Part shown: piece by piece, positions 18,867-30,277 of the stretch
Position numbering within the stretch: the first letter of the stretch is position 1
Layout: every line of letters starts with the position of its first letter
Source: Palsa-744 sp963734815
Lineage (GTDB): Bacteria > Actinomycetota > Thermoleophilia > Solirubrobacterales > Solirubrobacteraceae
Length of the DNA stretch: 64,000 nt
NCBI GenBank assembly: GCA_963734815.1
Contig: CAVTIH010000002.1
Coordinates: 1,798,001-1,862,000 of the forward strand
Reading direction: 5' to 3'
The notes under the pieces: model-generated
The model's database searches: none
Told to the model about the DNA's origin: nothing
The model's input: the letters and a program-made list of their open reading frames with translations, nothing else
Translations under genes and position numbers: made by a program

Positions 18867-20105
18867 TTAGGGCCGGGTATACGTCGCGTAGGTGGTGGCC
18901 GAGGCGAGCTCGCTGTGGCTGTAGTCGTGCTCGGCGATGGCGGGGGTGAAGCCGTTGCTGAGGGGGATTTCCTTGCTCAGCGCCCACAGCACGAATTCGA
19001 CCGCGGCGGTTTTGCCTTTCGTGGGGCAGATCCCGCCGTAGGTGGCCTTGCCGGAGCCGTTGAGTCCGACCACCGCGCCAGCGGGCAGCTGGCCGGCGGA
19101 GATGCCGGAGAGGCTGGGATGGATGCCGGCCACGACCCAGCGGATCCCGCCTTCCGTGCCGTCGGAGCTGTCGTCGATGACGAACAGCACGAGCTCCTTG
19201 GTGTGAGCGGGCAGGTGCTGCCATTGCAGCGGCGGCGAGACGTTGGCCCCGTCGCAGGTGTACCGAGCGGGGATCGCGCCGTTGCGTTCAAAGGCGGGGC
19301 TGCTGATCGCCATCGCTCCGGGGATCGTGGGCAGCTCGCCGCTGGCGTTGGAGCTTGCGTTGGTGGACGCCTGGTGGGAGGAGGACGAGGGAGATGACGA
19401 GGAGGAGCTCGTCGACGAGGATGTGCTGCTGGCCGCCGGCGGGTGGGGGGTGCCTTTGTACTCATGGCAGTCTTCCATCACATACCCGGGCCGGCAGCTC
19501 GTGCGGGCGCGCCAGCGCGCTTCGAAGCTTTTCTGGAAGTCGCCCAGCAGCAGGTGGGGTTCGGTGGACGCGGTCTTGCCGGCCGTCACGTGCTGGGCGA
19601 TCTTCGCATCGAGCAGTTCGCCCTTGATGCGCATCAGCAGGTCGGCTTCGGTCTCGCCGACGGAGGCGAGGTAGTGCTTGAGCTGGGATGCCTTGGGATA
19701 GTGCTTGGCGGTGTCCTGGTGCAGCCGCTGGCGCACTTCCGTTTCGCTCGCGTCGATCCCAAGGTGGGCCGCTTCGGCGAGCACCCACTGCGAGGTGATC
19801 AGGAAGCCGAGCACCTGGTTCTTGAGCGCCGCGCGCGCCGGTGCGCCGTGCGCCGTGGAGTGGCCGATCGCGGCGGTCACCGACATCCAGTGCTCGAAGG
19901 ACGCCTTGGTGATCGGCGTCTGCCGCACCGTCGCCACCACCGGGCCCGACGAGGTCTGCGCCACCGGCGTCGCCTCGCTGGCGCCCTGGCCCGCGGCGGT
20001 GACCACTGTGGTCGTCGTCTTCGTGCTGCCGCCCCCGCAGCCCGTGAGCGCGGCGAATCCGATCAGCGCGGCGAGCGCCGCTGGCGCAACAGCTCTACTC
20101 CCCAT
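18867..20105 (-). CDS. Lipoprotein fusing a SurA/parvulin N-type domain to a PEBP (YbhB/YbcL) domain
   Basis: 412 residues from ATG 20105. The signal ALAALIGFAALTGCGGGS has a lipobox Cys. Residues ~55-200 resemble the chaperone N-domain of SurA/PrsA-like foldases (VATVRQTPITKASFEHWM, LIT.QWVLAEAAHLGIDASETEV, KHYLASVGETEADLL), without a PPIase domain. After a Ser/Thr-rich linker (~225-250) comes a PEBP domain: SPAFERNGAIPARYTCDG, SPPLQWQHLP, LVLFVIDD, GLNGSGKATYGGICP and FVLWALSKEIPL. PEBP proteins bind phospholipid-like or other small ligands. The combination is unusual, and I know of no assigned role. Confidence 0.8.
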   Translation of the reverse strand: MGSRAVAPAALAALIGFAALTGCGGGSTKTTTTVVTAAGQGASEATPVAQTSSGPVVATVRQTPITKASFEHWMSVTAAIGHSTAHGAPARAALKNQVLGFLITSQWVLAEAAHLGIDASETEVRQRLHQDTAKHYPKASQLKHYLASVGETEADLLMRIKGELLDAKIAQHVTAGKTASTEPHLLLGDFQKSFEARWRARTSCRPGYVMEDCHEYKGTPHPPAASSTSSSTSSSSSSPSSSSHQASTNASSNASGELPTIPGAMAISSPAFERNGAIPARYTCDGANVSPPLQWQHLPAHTKELVLFVIDDSSDGTEGGIRWVVAGIHPSLSGISAGQLPAGAVVGLNGSGKATYGGICPTKGKTAAVEFVLWALSKEIPLSNGFTPAIAEHDYSHSELASATTYATYTRP

Positions 20106-20146
20106 GCGGCAATGCAATCAGGTTTGGAGCGCGCGTGTCGAACTAC

Positions 20147-23014
<2,868 letters not shown>

Positions 23015-23163
23015 CGGCCTTGCTCCTTCCGCGCCGGCGCCGCTCGGGGACGCCCACTCGATTCTGAGTTACCTGGGCCAGCTATGGTCTCCAGGCTGTC
23101 GGACGGCAAAAACGGGTAACGCAGAACCCTTCATTTTAGAGGAGAAAGGCGATCCAACCGGTC

Positions 23164-23454
23164 TCAGCGGCCCAATCTGAGCCAGTCGGCGAACTCGTCC
23201 CAGGTGCCCGACAGGCGCCAGCTCGCCTCCGCGACGCAGTGGCGCAGCGACACCCTCCAGCGGGGCTCGTACGCCCACCAGCGCGCCACCGCCCACACCA
23301 GGCACACGACGATCAGCGCCGCCGCCAGCACCACCGCCACGAGCGCGCCGGTGGACAGCTTCGTCGTGGATGCGGCTTTCACGACGGGCGCGGTTTTCGT
23401 GGTCAGCGTGACCGTCAGCAGCAGGCCGTGAGCGGAGATAGCGCCGAGTGGCAT
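23164..23454 (-). CDS. Small single-pass membrane protein, unknown function
   Basis: 96 residues with one strong transmembrane segment (LVAVVLAAALIVVCLVWAVA, residues ~38-57), followed by a Trp/Arg-rich cytoplasmic-type tail. No domain recognised. Coding potential is supported by the coherent hydrophobic segment and the absence of a better frame on either strand. It lies between nrdJ and tmk on the same strand, about 100 nt from each. Confidence 0.6.
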   Translation of the reverse strand: MPLGAISAHGLLLTVTLTTKTAPVVKAASTTKLSTGALVAVVLAAALIVVCLVWAVARWWAYEPRWRVSLRHCVAEASWRLSGTWDEFADWLRLGR

Positions 23455-23555
23455 CGCTTCATGCTAGAGATGCCGCGGCCCACGGGAGCCGACCGCCGGC
23501 CTCGCACCGGCCGCGCCGCCGCGTAGGGGGCCCGCCTGGCACGCGCTCGCCGGAC

Positions 23556-24194
23556 TCACAGCAGATCCTCGATCGCCGCCAGCGCGTCGCTCAGCACTCG
23601 ATCGGGCGGCAGCTCAGCATCGATCGGAGTGATCCGATTCGGCTCCGCGTACGTAAGGTATCTATAGGCGGCGTCGATCCGCTCGAAGAACTCCTCCCCT
23701 TCCAGCTCCAACCTGTCCGGATCGACCGCCCGCGTGCCCTGGCGAGCGCGGCCGGAGCGCAGCGAGACGCACAGCAGCAGCGTGCGGTCGGGTTGCAGGC
23801 CCTCGGTGGCGAAGCGGTTGATCTCGCGAATCTGCTCCACCCCCAGCTCCCGGCCCGCGCCCTGGTAGGCGAGCGAGGAGTCCACGAAACGGTCCAGCAG
23901 CACCAAGGCGCCCGCGTGGAGCAGGGGGCGCACGCGCTCCTGCACCAACTGCGCGCGCGCCGCGGCGTACAGCAGCGCCTCCGCGCGCGCGCCCACCGTG
24001 AGGCCCGGGTCCTTCACGAGCTCGCGGATCCGCTCGGAGAGCCGCACCCCCCCGGGCTCGCGCAGCAGCTCGACGGGCCGTCCGGTTCCCGCCCGCGCCG
24101 CACGCGCGGAGAGTTCGCGCGCGAGCGCCTGCGCGAGCGTGGTCTTACCCGCTCCGTCCAGCCCCTCGATCGTGATCAGCGTGCCCGCGGGCAT
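23556..24194 (-). CDS. tmk: Thymidylate kinase
   Basis: 212 residues, the usual length. The P-loop is ITIEGLDGAGKTT, the DRx motif is LLDRFVDSSLAYQG, and ELLREPGG is the conserved Arg/Glu segment. It phosphorylates dTMP to dTDP. The lid-like region (RSGRARQGTRAVDP) is shorter than in Escherichia coli. It is divergent from holB with only 31 nt between the starts, so the promoters must overlap. Confidence 0.95.
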   Translation of the reverse strand: MPAGTLITIEGLDGAGKTTLAQALARELSARAARAGTGRPVELLREPGGVRLSERIRELVKDPGLTVGARAEALLYAAARAQLVQERVRPLLHAGALVLLDRFVDSSLAYQGAGRELGVEQIREINRFATEGLQPDRTLLLCVSLRSGRARQGTRAVDPDRLELEGEEFFERIDAAYRYLTYAEPNRITPIDAELPPDRVLSDALAAIEDLL

Positions 24195-24225
24195 CGCGGG
24201 ACGGTATCGCCTCCACGCCTCTACG

Positions 24226-25458
24226 ATGAGCCGCGTGAGCCTCCCCGGCCTCGACGACCATCCGCACGCCCGCGCGGTGCTGGCGCCCGCGCTGAGGTCG
24301 CTCGACGGGGAGGAAGCTGGCGCGGGGGGCCGGGCGGGCGGGCGCGGGCCGACGCACGCCTACCTGTTCCACGGCCCCCCCGGCGTCGGCAAGCGCACGG
24401 TCGCACGCGCCTTCGCCGCGGCGCTGCTCGCCGCGGGGTCGGGCGCTCCCGAGGAGGTGCGCGGGCGCGCGGCACGCGGGGCGCACCCGGATCTGACGTG
24501 GGTGACGCCCTCCGGTGCGGGGGAAATGCTGGTGGGGGACGTCGACCAGGCCGTTGTCGCCGCGGCGGCCCGCACGCCGTTCGAGTCGCGCCGGCGGGTG
24601 TTTGTGCTGGAGGACGCGCACACGCTCAACGACCAGGCCGCCAACCGCCTGCTGAAGACGCTCGAGGAGCCCCCTCCGTTCGCGCACTTCATCCTGCTGG
24701 CCCCCACCCCGCGCGAGCTGCTGCCGACGATCGCCTCGCGCTGCCAGCAGGTGCGCTTCGACCCGCTGGCGCCCGCGCGCATCGAGGCGCGCCTGCGGGA
24801 TCGCGGCGAGCCCGCCGCCGTGGAGGCCACGACCGCGGACGCGACGCTCGCGGCCTGCGCGCGCTTGGGGCTCGGCGACGCTCGCCTCGCCGGGCGGCTG
24901 GCGGGGGAGTGGGGCCGCCAGACACGCGCGCGCGTGGAGGCATTTGTGGGCGGGGCGGTGAGCGGCGACACCGCCGGGCGCCCGTGGCTGGAGCTGCTGC
25001 AGGCGGCCCGCGACGCCGGCACGAGCGCTGGCGAGGAGCTGGCGGCGCGCGTGGCGGGCGAGCTCGAGCTGCTGCCCGCCAAGGAGCGCAAACGCCACGA
25101 GCGCGAAGCCGTCGATGCCCAGCGCCGCGCCGAGCGCCGCGCGCGGGGCGGCGCGCTCGACCTCGCTCTGCGCCTGGCGCAGCTGTGGCTGCGCGACCTG
25201 TGGTGCGTAGCGGAGGGCGCGGGCGAGCTGGTGTACGCGCTCGATCGCCGCTCCGAGCTGGAGCGCGACGCCGCGGGACGCTCCCCCGTGCGGCTGCGCG
25301 AAGCGGTGGAGCTCGTGCGCGACACCCGCCTGCGGCTGGCGCTCAACGTCTCCGAGGAGCTGGCCCTGGAGTCGCTGGCCTACCGGCTGCAGGCGCTGCT
25401 GGCCGATCAGGCGAGCGTATCTGCTCGTCGATCGGCCGAGCCGGCGACGTCGACGTAA
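24226..25458 (+). CDS. holB: DNA polymerase III delta-prime subunit
   Basis: 410 residues from ATG 24226. The AAA+ domain has THAYLFHGPPGVGKRTVA (Walker A), a VFVLEDAHTLNDQAANRLLKTLEEPP segment (Walker B/sensor region typical of delta'/DnaX) and LLPTIASRCQQVRF. The C-terminal half is helical and Arg/Glu-rich. It is part of the clamp loader. No clear zinc-binding Cys cluster is seen. It pairs with tmk, a common neighbour. The 3' end overlaps a convergent small gene by 52 nt. Confidence 0.92.
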   Translation: MSRVSLPGLDDHPHARAVLAPALRSLDGEEAGAGGRAGGRGPTHAYLFHGPPGVGKRTVARAFAAALLAAGSGAPEEVRGRAARGAHPDLTWVTPSGAGEMLVGDVDQAVVAAAARTPFESRRRVFVLEDAHTLNDQAANRLLKTLEEPPPFAHFILLAPTPRELLPTIASRCQQVRFDPLAPARIEARLRDRGEPAAVEATTADATLAACARLGLGDARLAGRLAGEWGRQTRARVEAFVGGAVSGDTAGRPWLELLQAARDAGTSAGEELAARVAGELELLPAKERKRHEREAVDAQRRAERRARGGALDLALRLAQLWLRDLWCVAEGAGELVYALDRRSELERDAAGRSPVRLREAVELVRDTRLRLALNVSEELALESLAYRLQALLADQASVSARRSAEPATST

Positions 25459-25799
25459 TCCACGGGCGCGGCCACCAGGACGGCCACCCGCCGTGCGACG
25501 GCCGCACGCAGCCCCCGCACGGAGGCGTGGTAGCGGCGTGCCTTGCCTGGCAGCGTATGGCGTGCCACGTCCAACGCCTCGAGCCGGCGCAGCGCGGCGT
25601 CGGCCTCGCGTGCGAGCCCCACCGCCTCGATCCACACCACCTCGAGGTAGGCATAGGCGGCCGGGAGCTGCTCCTCGGGCAGGGACTCGCCCGTCTCGAG
25701 CTGGCGCACGACGGGGATCACCTCGCGGCTCAGCCAGCGCTGCTCGGAGTGAGCGCGCAGCAGCAGCGTGACGTCCGGCGGATGCTCGCAGGCGTTCAT
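25407..25799 (-). CDS. Small helical protein, unknown function
   Basis: 130 residues from ATG 25799 (MNACEHPPDVTLLL). The sequence is strongly alpha-helical and Arg/Glu/Ala-rich (EEQLPAAYAYLEVVWIEAVGLAREADAALRRL...), with no signal peptide or recognised motif. The pattern resembles a compact helical bundle. It is convergent with holB (52-nt overlap) and divergent from the NERD gene (42-nt gap). Confidence 0.65.
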   Translation of the reverse strand: MNACEHPPDVTLLLRAHSEQRWLSREVIPVVRQLETGESLPEEQLPAAYAYLEVVWIEAVGLAREADAALRRLEALDVARHTLPGKARRYHASVRGLRAAVARRVAVLVAAPVDYVDVAGSADRRADTLA

Positions 25800-25841
25800 T
25801 GGCTCAACCTCGACGGTGTTCGGGGAGGCCCCTCTAAAGGC

Positions 25842-26597
25842 ATGCCGGCGGTGGACCGATGTCGAAGTGTGCGCCTCGAACGCGACCCGACGACCCGCGC
25901 GCCCGGGCAGTACACCCGCTCGCTGGTGCAGCGGCTGCGGATGCGCACGCTGCTGATGCTCGGGGCGCTGGCGGTGGAGACGACGGTGGCGGGCCGGCGC
26001 TTCGGCTGGCACGACCCGCGCTTCCTCGGGGCGGAGGTGGGGCTGCTGCTCGCGATCTTCGCGATCTCTCGCTGGGTGCTGCCGCTGGTGGATCGCCACG
26101 ACCGGGGCGCGCGCGGCGAAGAGCATGTGGGGCGGCTGCTGGAGGGCCTGCCCGAGCGGGGCTGGCATGTGGTGCACGACGTCAGCTTCGGGCGGGGCAA
26201 CGTCGACCACATCCTGATCGGCCCGGGAGGGGTGTTCACGGTCGAGACCAAGAGCCACCCGGGCCCGATCAGGGTGGGGCGGCTGCACGGCGGGGTGCTC
26301 GGTCAGGCGCAGGCACAGCGCAAGGCGGTGGAGCAGATTGTCGACGAGCATGTGGAACCGCTCGTGGTGTTCAGCCGCGCGTGGGTGGACCGGCCGCTGA
26401 GCCGGCGCAAGGGCGTGCGCGTGGTGCCGGCGCGGATGCTGACGGGCTACGTGGAGCGCCAGCCGCAGCGGCTGGACGAGCAGGCGGTGGAGCGCGCGCA
26501 CGCGCGCCTGGCGCGGGCGCTGGCACGGTCCCATGCGCCCACGCGTCCCGCGCGCCTGCGCCGGCGGCTGGTCGAGCGGCGGCCGGCGCCGCGGTAG
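25842..26597 (+). CDS. NERD-domain (nuclease-related) membrane protein
   Basis: 251 residues from ATG 25842 (GTG 25851 is also possible behind AAAGG at 25836-25840). Two hydrophobic stretches (residues ~30-45 and ~62-80) precede a NERD domain: RGEEHVGRLLEGLP, VVHDVSFGRGNVDHILIGPGGVFTVETKSHPG. That gives the D...E-x-K nuclease-like core. The tail is Arg-rich. NERD domains are predicted nucleases often linked to DNA processing; membrane-anchored versions are common and uncharacterised. The role is inferred only. Confidence 0.82.
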   Translation: MPAVDRCRSVRLERDPTTRAPGQYTRSLVQRLRMRTLLMLGALAVETTVAGRRFGWHDPRFLGAEVGLLLAIFAISRWVLPLVDRHDRGARGEEHVGRLLEGLPERGWHVVHDVSFGRGNVDHILIGPGGVFTVETKSHPGPIRVGRLHGGVLGQAQAQRKAVEQIVDEHVEPLVVFSRAWVDRPLSRRKGVRVVPARMLTGYVERQPQRLDEQAVERAHARLARALARSHAPTRPARLRRRLVERRPAPR

Positions 26598-26657
26598 GAA
26601 ACAGCCGCTGCCGCGCCAGGAAGCCGGCCGCGCCACCGCGGTAGAGTCCGTGGAGAG

Positions 26658-28055
26658 ATGGCCAGCGCAGCAACCACCCTGCCGGCGACACAGCGCCCCA
26701 CGGGCACCTCGCTGCCGCCGGGCCCGCGCTGGCCGGCGCTGGCCCAGACCGTGGCGTGGGCGGTGTCGCTGCCGTGGATGCTCGACCGCTGCGAGGAGCG
26801 CTACGGGGAGATGTTCACGACGCGCTTCTTCCCCAGCGGGCGACAGCTCGTCGTGGTGAGCGGGGCGCAGCTGGTCAAGCAGGTGTTCACGGCCTCGCCG
26901 GAGGTGGCGCCCTCGGCGGCGGGCAGCTCGCCGATCGCCGCGGTGATGGGGCCGAGTTCGGTGCTGACGCTGACGGGCCCCGAGCACCTGCGCCAGCGCC
27001 GCCTGCTGCTGCCGCCGTTCCACGGGGAGCGGATGAAGGAGTACGAGGAGACGATCGTGCAGGCGACGCGGCGCGACGTCGCGCGGTGGCCGCTGGGGGT
27101 GCCGATGGTGCTGCTCGAGCGCACGCGCGCGATCACGCTGGAGGTGATCCTGCGCGCGGTGTTCGGGGTGGAGGCGGAGCGGATGGAGGCGATGCGCGGA
27201 GCGATGGGGGCGCTGTTCGCGCCGCTGACGCTGCCGATGCTGCTGCGCGCGGCGCTCAGCCGCCCGACGCTCGAGCGCCCGAAGGGCGGGTTCGGGCGGG
27301 CGCTGGATCGCCTGGACGAGGTGATCTACGCGGAGTTGGGACGCCGGCGCGCGCAGCAGGACCTCGGGGAGCGCACCGACATCCTGTCGCTGCTGTTGCT
27401 GGCGCGCGACGAGCAGGGGGTGGGGATGAGCGACGCCGAACTGCGCGACGAGCTGGTGACGCTGCTGCTGGCCGGCCACGAGACGACTGCGACCTCGGTG
27501 GCGTGGGCGATCGAGCGGCTGGTGCGCCACCCCGACAAGCTGGCACGCCTGACCGCGGAGATCGACCAGGGCGAGAGCGAGGAGTACATGCAGGCCGTGA
27601 TCCACGAGACGATGCGCGTGCGCCCCGTGGTGCCGCTCGTGGTGAGGGCCCTGCAGGAGCCGCTGCGGGTGGGCGAGCACGAGCTGCCCGTGGGGACGCG
27701 CGTGGCGCTGTCGATCTGGCTGACCAACCGCGACTCGCGCACCTACGATGCCCCGCGGGAGTTCCGCCCCGAGCGCTTCCTGGGCAGGCAGCCGGAGACG
27801 TTCTCGTGGATCCCGTTCGGGGGTGGCATCCGCCGCTGCATCGGGGCGTCGTTTGCGCTGCTGGAGATGCGGCTGATGCTGCGCACGATCCTCGCCGAGC
27901 TGGAGCCATCGCTTCCACACGAGACGCGGCGGCGGCGTCTGCCGGCCATGGCGCGCCGCGGCGGAGTCGAGCAGGACGAGCGCATCCGCCGCCGCGCGAT
28001 CACGCTGGTGCCAGGGGACGGCACGCGCGTGGTGTGGCGTCAGCGCAAGGGATGA
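26658..28055 (+). CDS. Cytochrome P450 (complete)
   Basis: 465 residues from ATG 26658. It has the helix I motif LLLAGHETTATS, the ExxR motif HETMRVRP, the PERF-type segment FRPERFLG and the heme loop FGGGIRRCIGASFALLEMRL with the proximal Cys. The N-terminus PPGPRWPALAQTVAW and the AGHETT helix resemble fatty-acid/terpene hydroxylating bacterial P450s of the CYP102/CYP110-like type; the substrate is unknown. A short basic tail follows the heme domain. It is the last gene of the GC-rich core before the repeat array. Confidence 0.95.
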   Translation: MASAATTLPATQRPTGTSLPPGPRWPALAQTVAWAVSLPWMLDRCEERYGEMFTTRFFPSGRQLVVVSGAQLVKQVFTASPEVAPSAAGSSPIAAVMGPSSVLTLTGPEHLRQRRLLLPPFHGERMKEYEETIVQATRRDVARWPLGVPMVLLERTRAITLEVILRAVFGVEAERMEAMRGAMGALFAPLTLPMLLRAALSRPTLERPKGGFGRALDRLDEVIYAELGRRRAQQDLGERTDILSLLLLARDEQGVGMSDAELRDELVTLLLAGHETTATSVAWAIERLVRHPDKLARLTAEIDQGESEEYMQAVIHETMRVRPVVPLVVRALQEPLRVGEHELPVGTRVALSIWLTNRDSRTYDAPREFRPERFLGRQPETFSWIPFGGGIRRCIGASFALLEMRLMLRTILAELEPSLPHETRRRRLPAMARRGGVEQDERIRRRAITLVPGDGTRVVWRQRKG

Positions 28056-28143
28056 GAGACTCGGCCGTTCGGCGGGGGCTTTGAAGGAGCGGGCTTCGGT
28101 ATCTGACCGGCCTCAGAGCTGGCGCGATGTCAGAAACAAATAA

Positions 28144-28383
28144 GTAAAATTACCAAATAGCAACAAACAAGCCAAGTCGTGGCTGCTCAACTTCCCGACT
28201 ACGCGGATCAACCATGTTTGGTTAATCAAAGGCCTTATAGGAGAAGAAACAAAAATTGAACTGATTAGTTTCTCGGAAACCTCAACCCTGTCGGGTACGG
28301 CGTTAATCTTACTAGCGGTAAAGAACGCCAGCGGCGAACTCGAAACGGAAGTAGATCAGAAAGAATGGAGTCCATTACCATAG
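28144..28383 (+). pseudogene. 3' fragment of a family A secreted-protein gene
   Basis: About 79 codons in frame match the C-terminal block of the ~263-aa family (VKLPN, KSWLLNFPTT, HVWLIK, GEETKIEL, LSGTALILL, ending EWSPLP-stop). The first ~180 codons, leader and signal peptide are missing, and the frame is closed immediately upstream by TAA. The fragment carries its own terminator remnant at 28413-28447. It marks the left edge of the array. Confidence 0.85.
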
Positions 28384-28412
28384 GTGCAAGATTGATCTGA
28401 AGTTAGGAGTTA

Positions 28413-28447
28413 CGCGGGGCCCAGTGCCCTGGTCTTGGGCCTCCGCG
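28413..28447 (+). terminator. Terminator hairpin remnant behind the family A fragment
   Basis: CGCGGGGCCC and GGGCCTCCGCG form imperfect arms, in the same position relative to the stop codon as in the intact family A genes. No T-run follows. Confidence 0.55.
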
Positions 28448-28516
28448 TGCTCTTGCTTTCCTGGAGACGTTGGGGTTGTCGGGGATTGTTGGCCGGAGCG
28501 GGCGATACGGTCGGGG

Positions 28517-28691
28517 ATGAACGAGATCCTGGAGGCGATCGAGGTGGCACAACACGATCTCGGGGAGCACCCGGGCGACGCGTTGGCGTACGCCCCGGCG
28601 CGTGGCGTGTTGAGCCAGGGTCCGCGGCAGCGGCCGCGCGTTCTGCGAGAAGCACGGCGAGTCGCTGCTGGGGACGCTGAGCGAGATCGGG
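28517..28691 (+). pseudogene. recQ remnant: first ~34 codons joined to the last ~20
   Basis: MNEILEAIEVAQHDLG, DALAYAPARGVLSQ matches the N-terminus of the intact recQ at 38068. The sequence then jumps to CGCGTTCTGCGAGAAGCACG and on to TGAGCGAGATC, which match the very end of that gene in another frame. Everything between (about 1.8 kb in the intact copy) is deleted. The flanks on both sides (GGCCGGAGCGGGCG before the start; CAAATAGC, AGTCTGATCTGTCGT after) also match the intact copy, so this is the start of array unit 1. Confidence 0.85.
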
Positions 28692-28766
28692 ATCCCACGG
28701 GCCTCAGGGCATGATCTTCCTGCAAATAGCAGGCTTTCCAAGTCTGATCTGTCGTAATCCTGCTAC

Positions 28767-28825
28767 AAGGTCGGATCCGACTTCCGCATCAGGCCTTGAC
28801 ATAGTCCTGCCAAATAAACTAGCAT
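28767..28825 (+). promoter_or_regulatory. Operator palindrome plus TTGACA/TAGCAT promoter, copy 1
   Basis: AAGGTCGGATCCGACTT (28767-28783, core GTCGGATCCGAC palindromic) precedes TTGACA (28796-28801), an 18-nt spacer and TAGCAT (28820-28825). The same arrangement recurs at 37848, 40117 and 50637. It lies ~570 nt before the family A gene at 29392. A second TTGACA sits at 28825. Confidence 0.65.
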
Positions 28826-29184
28826 TGACACATGGCCCAAGGTTGCCAGGTGCTCGTCCTGCCTCTCCCATGGGACGCGCATCGCTCTGCTTCGGACCGC
28901 GAGGTGGAGGCCGGGGGTTGGGAGTGCCCGGACGTCGGCGCTGCCCGTGGGTTGTGGTGCGGGCCGTCAGAAACATATCCGGCCGACACGCCGGTCCGCG
29001 CATCTGGCTGCCGCAGGACACTAAAACTCCCGCAAATCACGGGTTTTCGCCCAGCTGGGGACCTCGGTGGCCTTCCGTCATTCGGGAGAGTGTCGTCAAT
29101 CTCCTCGGGGGATCGTGCTAAACCATCACGGTCATTACAACCTTTCTCGGGGGAGGGTGCTACATCACGGTCATTACAAGCTTT
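28826..29184 (+). other. Spacer with composite upstream sequence, no gene recognised
   Basis: This 360-bp stretch joins the promoter-type upstream sequence to the other upstream type (GTCAGAAACAT..CCGGCC at ~28967, then GTGTCGTCAATCTCCTCGGGGGATC). It contains a local duplication of CATCACGGTCATTACAA (about 29124 and 29164). No coding region is supported. Confidence 0.6.
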
Positions 29185-29391
29185 CTCTGGCAGGTCCGTC
29201 CGGATGCAAGGGCGGGTCCCCGGAGCCTCGAATGGGTCAGCGTCGCCGCGGTTTGGCGGAGCGGGTCTTCAGAGGCCGAATCAATCCTCTGTGTGCCAGA
29301 GCAGGGAGCAGAGACAAACAGGCCCCAGGACGCCTCTAACGGAAAATGAAGGGCGCCCCAGGGCCAGGAACGACAAAAAGGAGCGTATCAA
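29185..29391 (+). promoter_or_regulatory. Conserved structured leader of family A, copy 1
   Basis: This ~205-nt leader is shared by all seven family A genes. CTCTGGCA (29185-29192) pairs with TGCCAGAG (29294-29301), closing a domain. Inside are a TCGCCG/CGGCGA-type hairpin and CAGAGG (29270-29275)/CCTCTG (29286-29291). A second element pairs GGCCC (29321-29325) with GGGCC (29361-29365) and CGCCT (29331-29335) with GGGCG (29351-29355). It is followed by AAGGAG (29379-29384), 7 nt before the ATG. Confidence 0.7.
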
Positions 29392-30183
29392 ATGCAGTCA
29401 AGTCGAGTACGACTCATGCTAGTCGCGCTGCTCGGCGTGTTCGCGTTCAGTGCTGTCGCCGCAGTGGCAGCGCAGGCCGAAGAAGCGCCGTTCTGGTCGG
29501 TAGGAGGTGCAAGGCTCGCAGCGGGCCAAACCCACTACATCACCGCAAAAACATACAACGTTACAGGCCAGACAGAAGGGTTCACGCTCAAGGCCGAAAC
29601 AGGGCAGACCGTCCACTGCTCGACGATAAAACTCAAGGAAGGAGTGCTCTTAGGCTCAAACGCAGGTAACCCCGGCACGAACGATGAGGTAATCGAATTC
29701 TCCGGGGGATGTACTGTAATAAATAATGGTACCCCATGTGAAGTCGAAGAACCGATTGTGACAAATTCTGTTAAATCGGAGCTGGTGGAGTCAGAAAAAA
29801 GCACGACCGCGGCACTTTTAGTAGAGTTCTTCACCACATCAGGCCCGTTCGTAACACTCAAATTCAAAGGAACGGGATGTATACTTAAAGAAACCGCAGT
29901 ATCGGGTAAGGTGGCGGCAGAAGTACGCGAAGACCCGAACAATGGGACACTCGGGGCGGTAGTCAAATTACCAAATGAAAAAAAAGAAGCCAAATCCTGG
30001 TTGCTTAACTTCCCAACCACTCCGATTAAACATGTTTGGTTAATCAAAAGTGAAGTGGGGGAAGAAACAAAAATCGAACTCGTCAGCTTCTCGGAAAAAT
30101 CAACGCTGACAGGCACGGCATTAATATTACTGGCGAACGCTAAAAAAGAAACCGAAGAAACGCTTTGGAGCCCGTTACCATAA
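29392..30183 (+). CDS. Family A secreted protein A1 (unknown function)
   Basis: 263 residues. Signal peptide RVRLMLVALLGVFAFSAVAA is cleaved around AQA-EE. Four Cys (VHCS, GGCT, TPCE, TGCI) are kept in all paralogues and could form two disulfides. The C-terminal block from EVREDPNNGTLGAVVKLPN to ETLWSPLP is almost invariant in the family, while residues ~60-180 vary. No known domain recognised; the predicted product is beta-rich and exported. It has its own leader and terminator, so it is probably a monocistronic transcript ahead of the B-C pair. Confidence 0.85.
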   Translation: MQSSRVRLMLVALLGVFAFSAVAAVAAQAEEAPFWSVGGARLAAGQTHYITAKTYNVTGQTEGFTLKAETGQTVHCSTIKLKEGVLLGSNAGNPGTNDEVIEFSGGCTVINNGTPCEVEEPIVTNSVKSELVESEKSTTAALLVEFFTTSGPFVTLKFKGTGCILKETAVSGKVAAEVREDPNNGTLGAVVKLPNEKKEAKSWLLNFPTTPIKHVWLIKSEVGEETKIELVSFSEKSTLTGTALILLANAKKETEETLWSPLP

Positions 30184-30209
30184 GTCAGGGTTGATCTGAA
30201 GATAGAATG

Positions 30210-30253
30210 CGCGGGGCCTGGGCGCACGCTTGGGCCCCGCGTATCATCGTTTT
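30210..30253 (+). terminator. Intrinsic terminator after A1
   Basis: CGCGGGGCC (30210-30218) and GGCCCCGCG (30233-30241) form a 9-bp GC stem, followed by TTTT at 30250-30253. Equivalent hairpins follow every family A gene. Confidence 0.8.
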
Positions 30254-30277
30254 ACCGGGGATGGTGTGTTGCCGCAA

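Noticed and set aside
23015..23165. Cobalamin riboswitch or NrdR box upstream of nrdJ
   Set aside because: Neither a B12-box-like core nor paired NrdR-type palindromes could be seen by eye.
23448..26597. 1049-aa plus-strand ORF
   Set aside because: Only the last ~251 codons (NERD gene) make sense; the rest is the shadow of tmk and holB in high-GC DNA.
25407..27920. 837-aa minus-strand ORF
   Set aside because: Only the last 130 codons form a plausible protein; the rest is antisense to the NERD and P450 genes.
28056..28143. tRNA or integration site at the left edge of the array
   Set aside because: No cloverleaf, TPsiC-like sequence or direct repeat pair flanking the array was seen.
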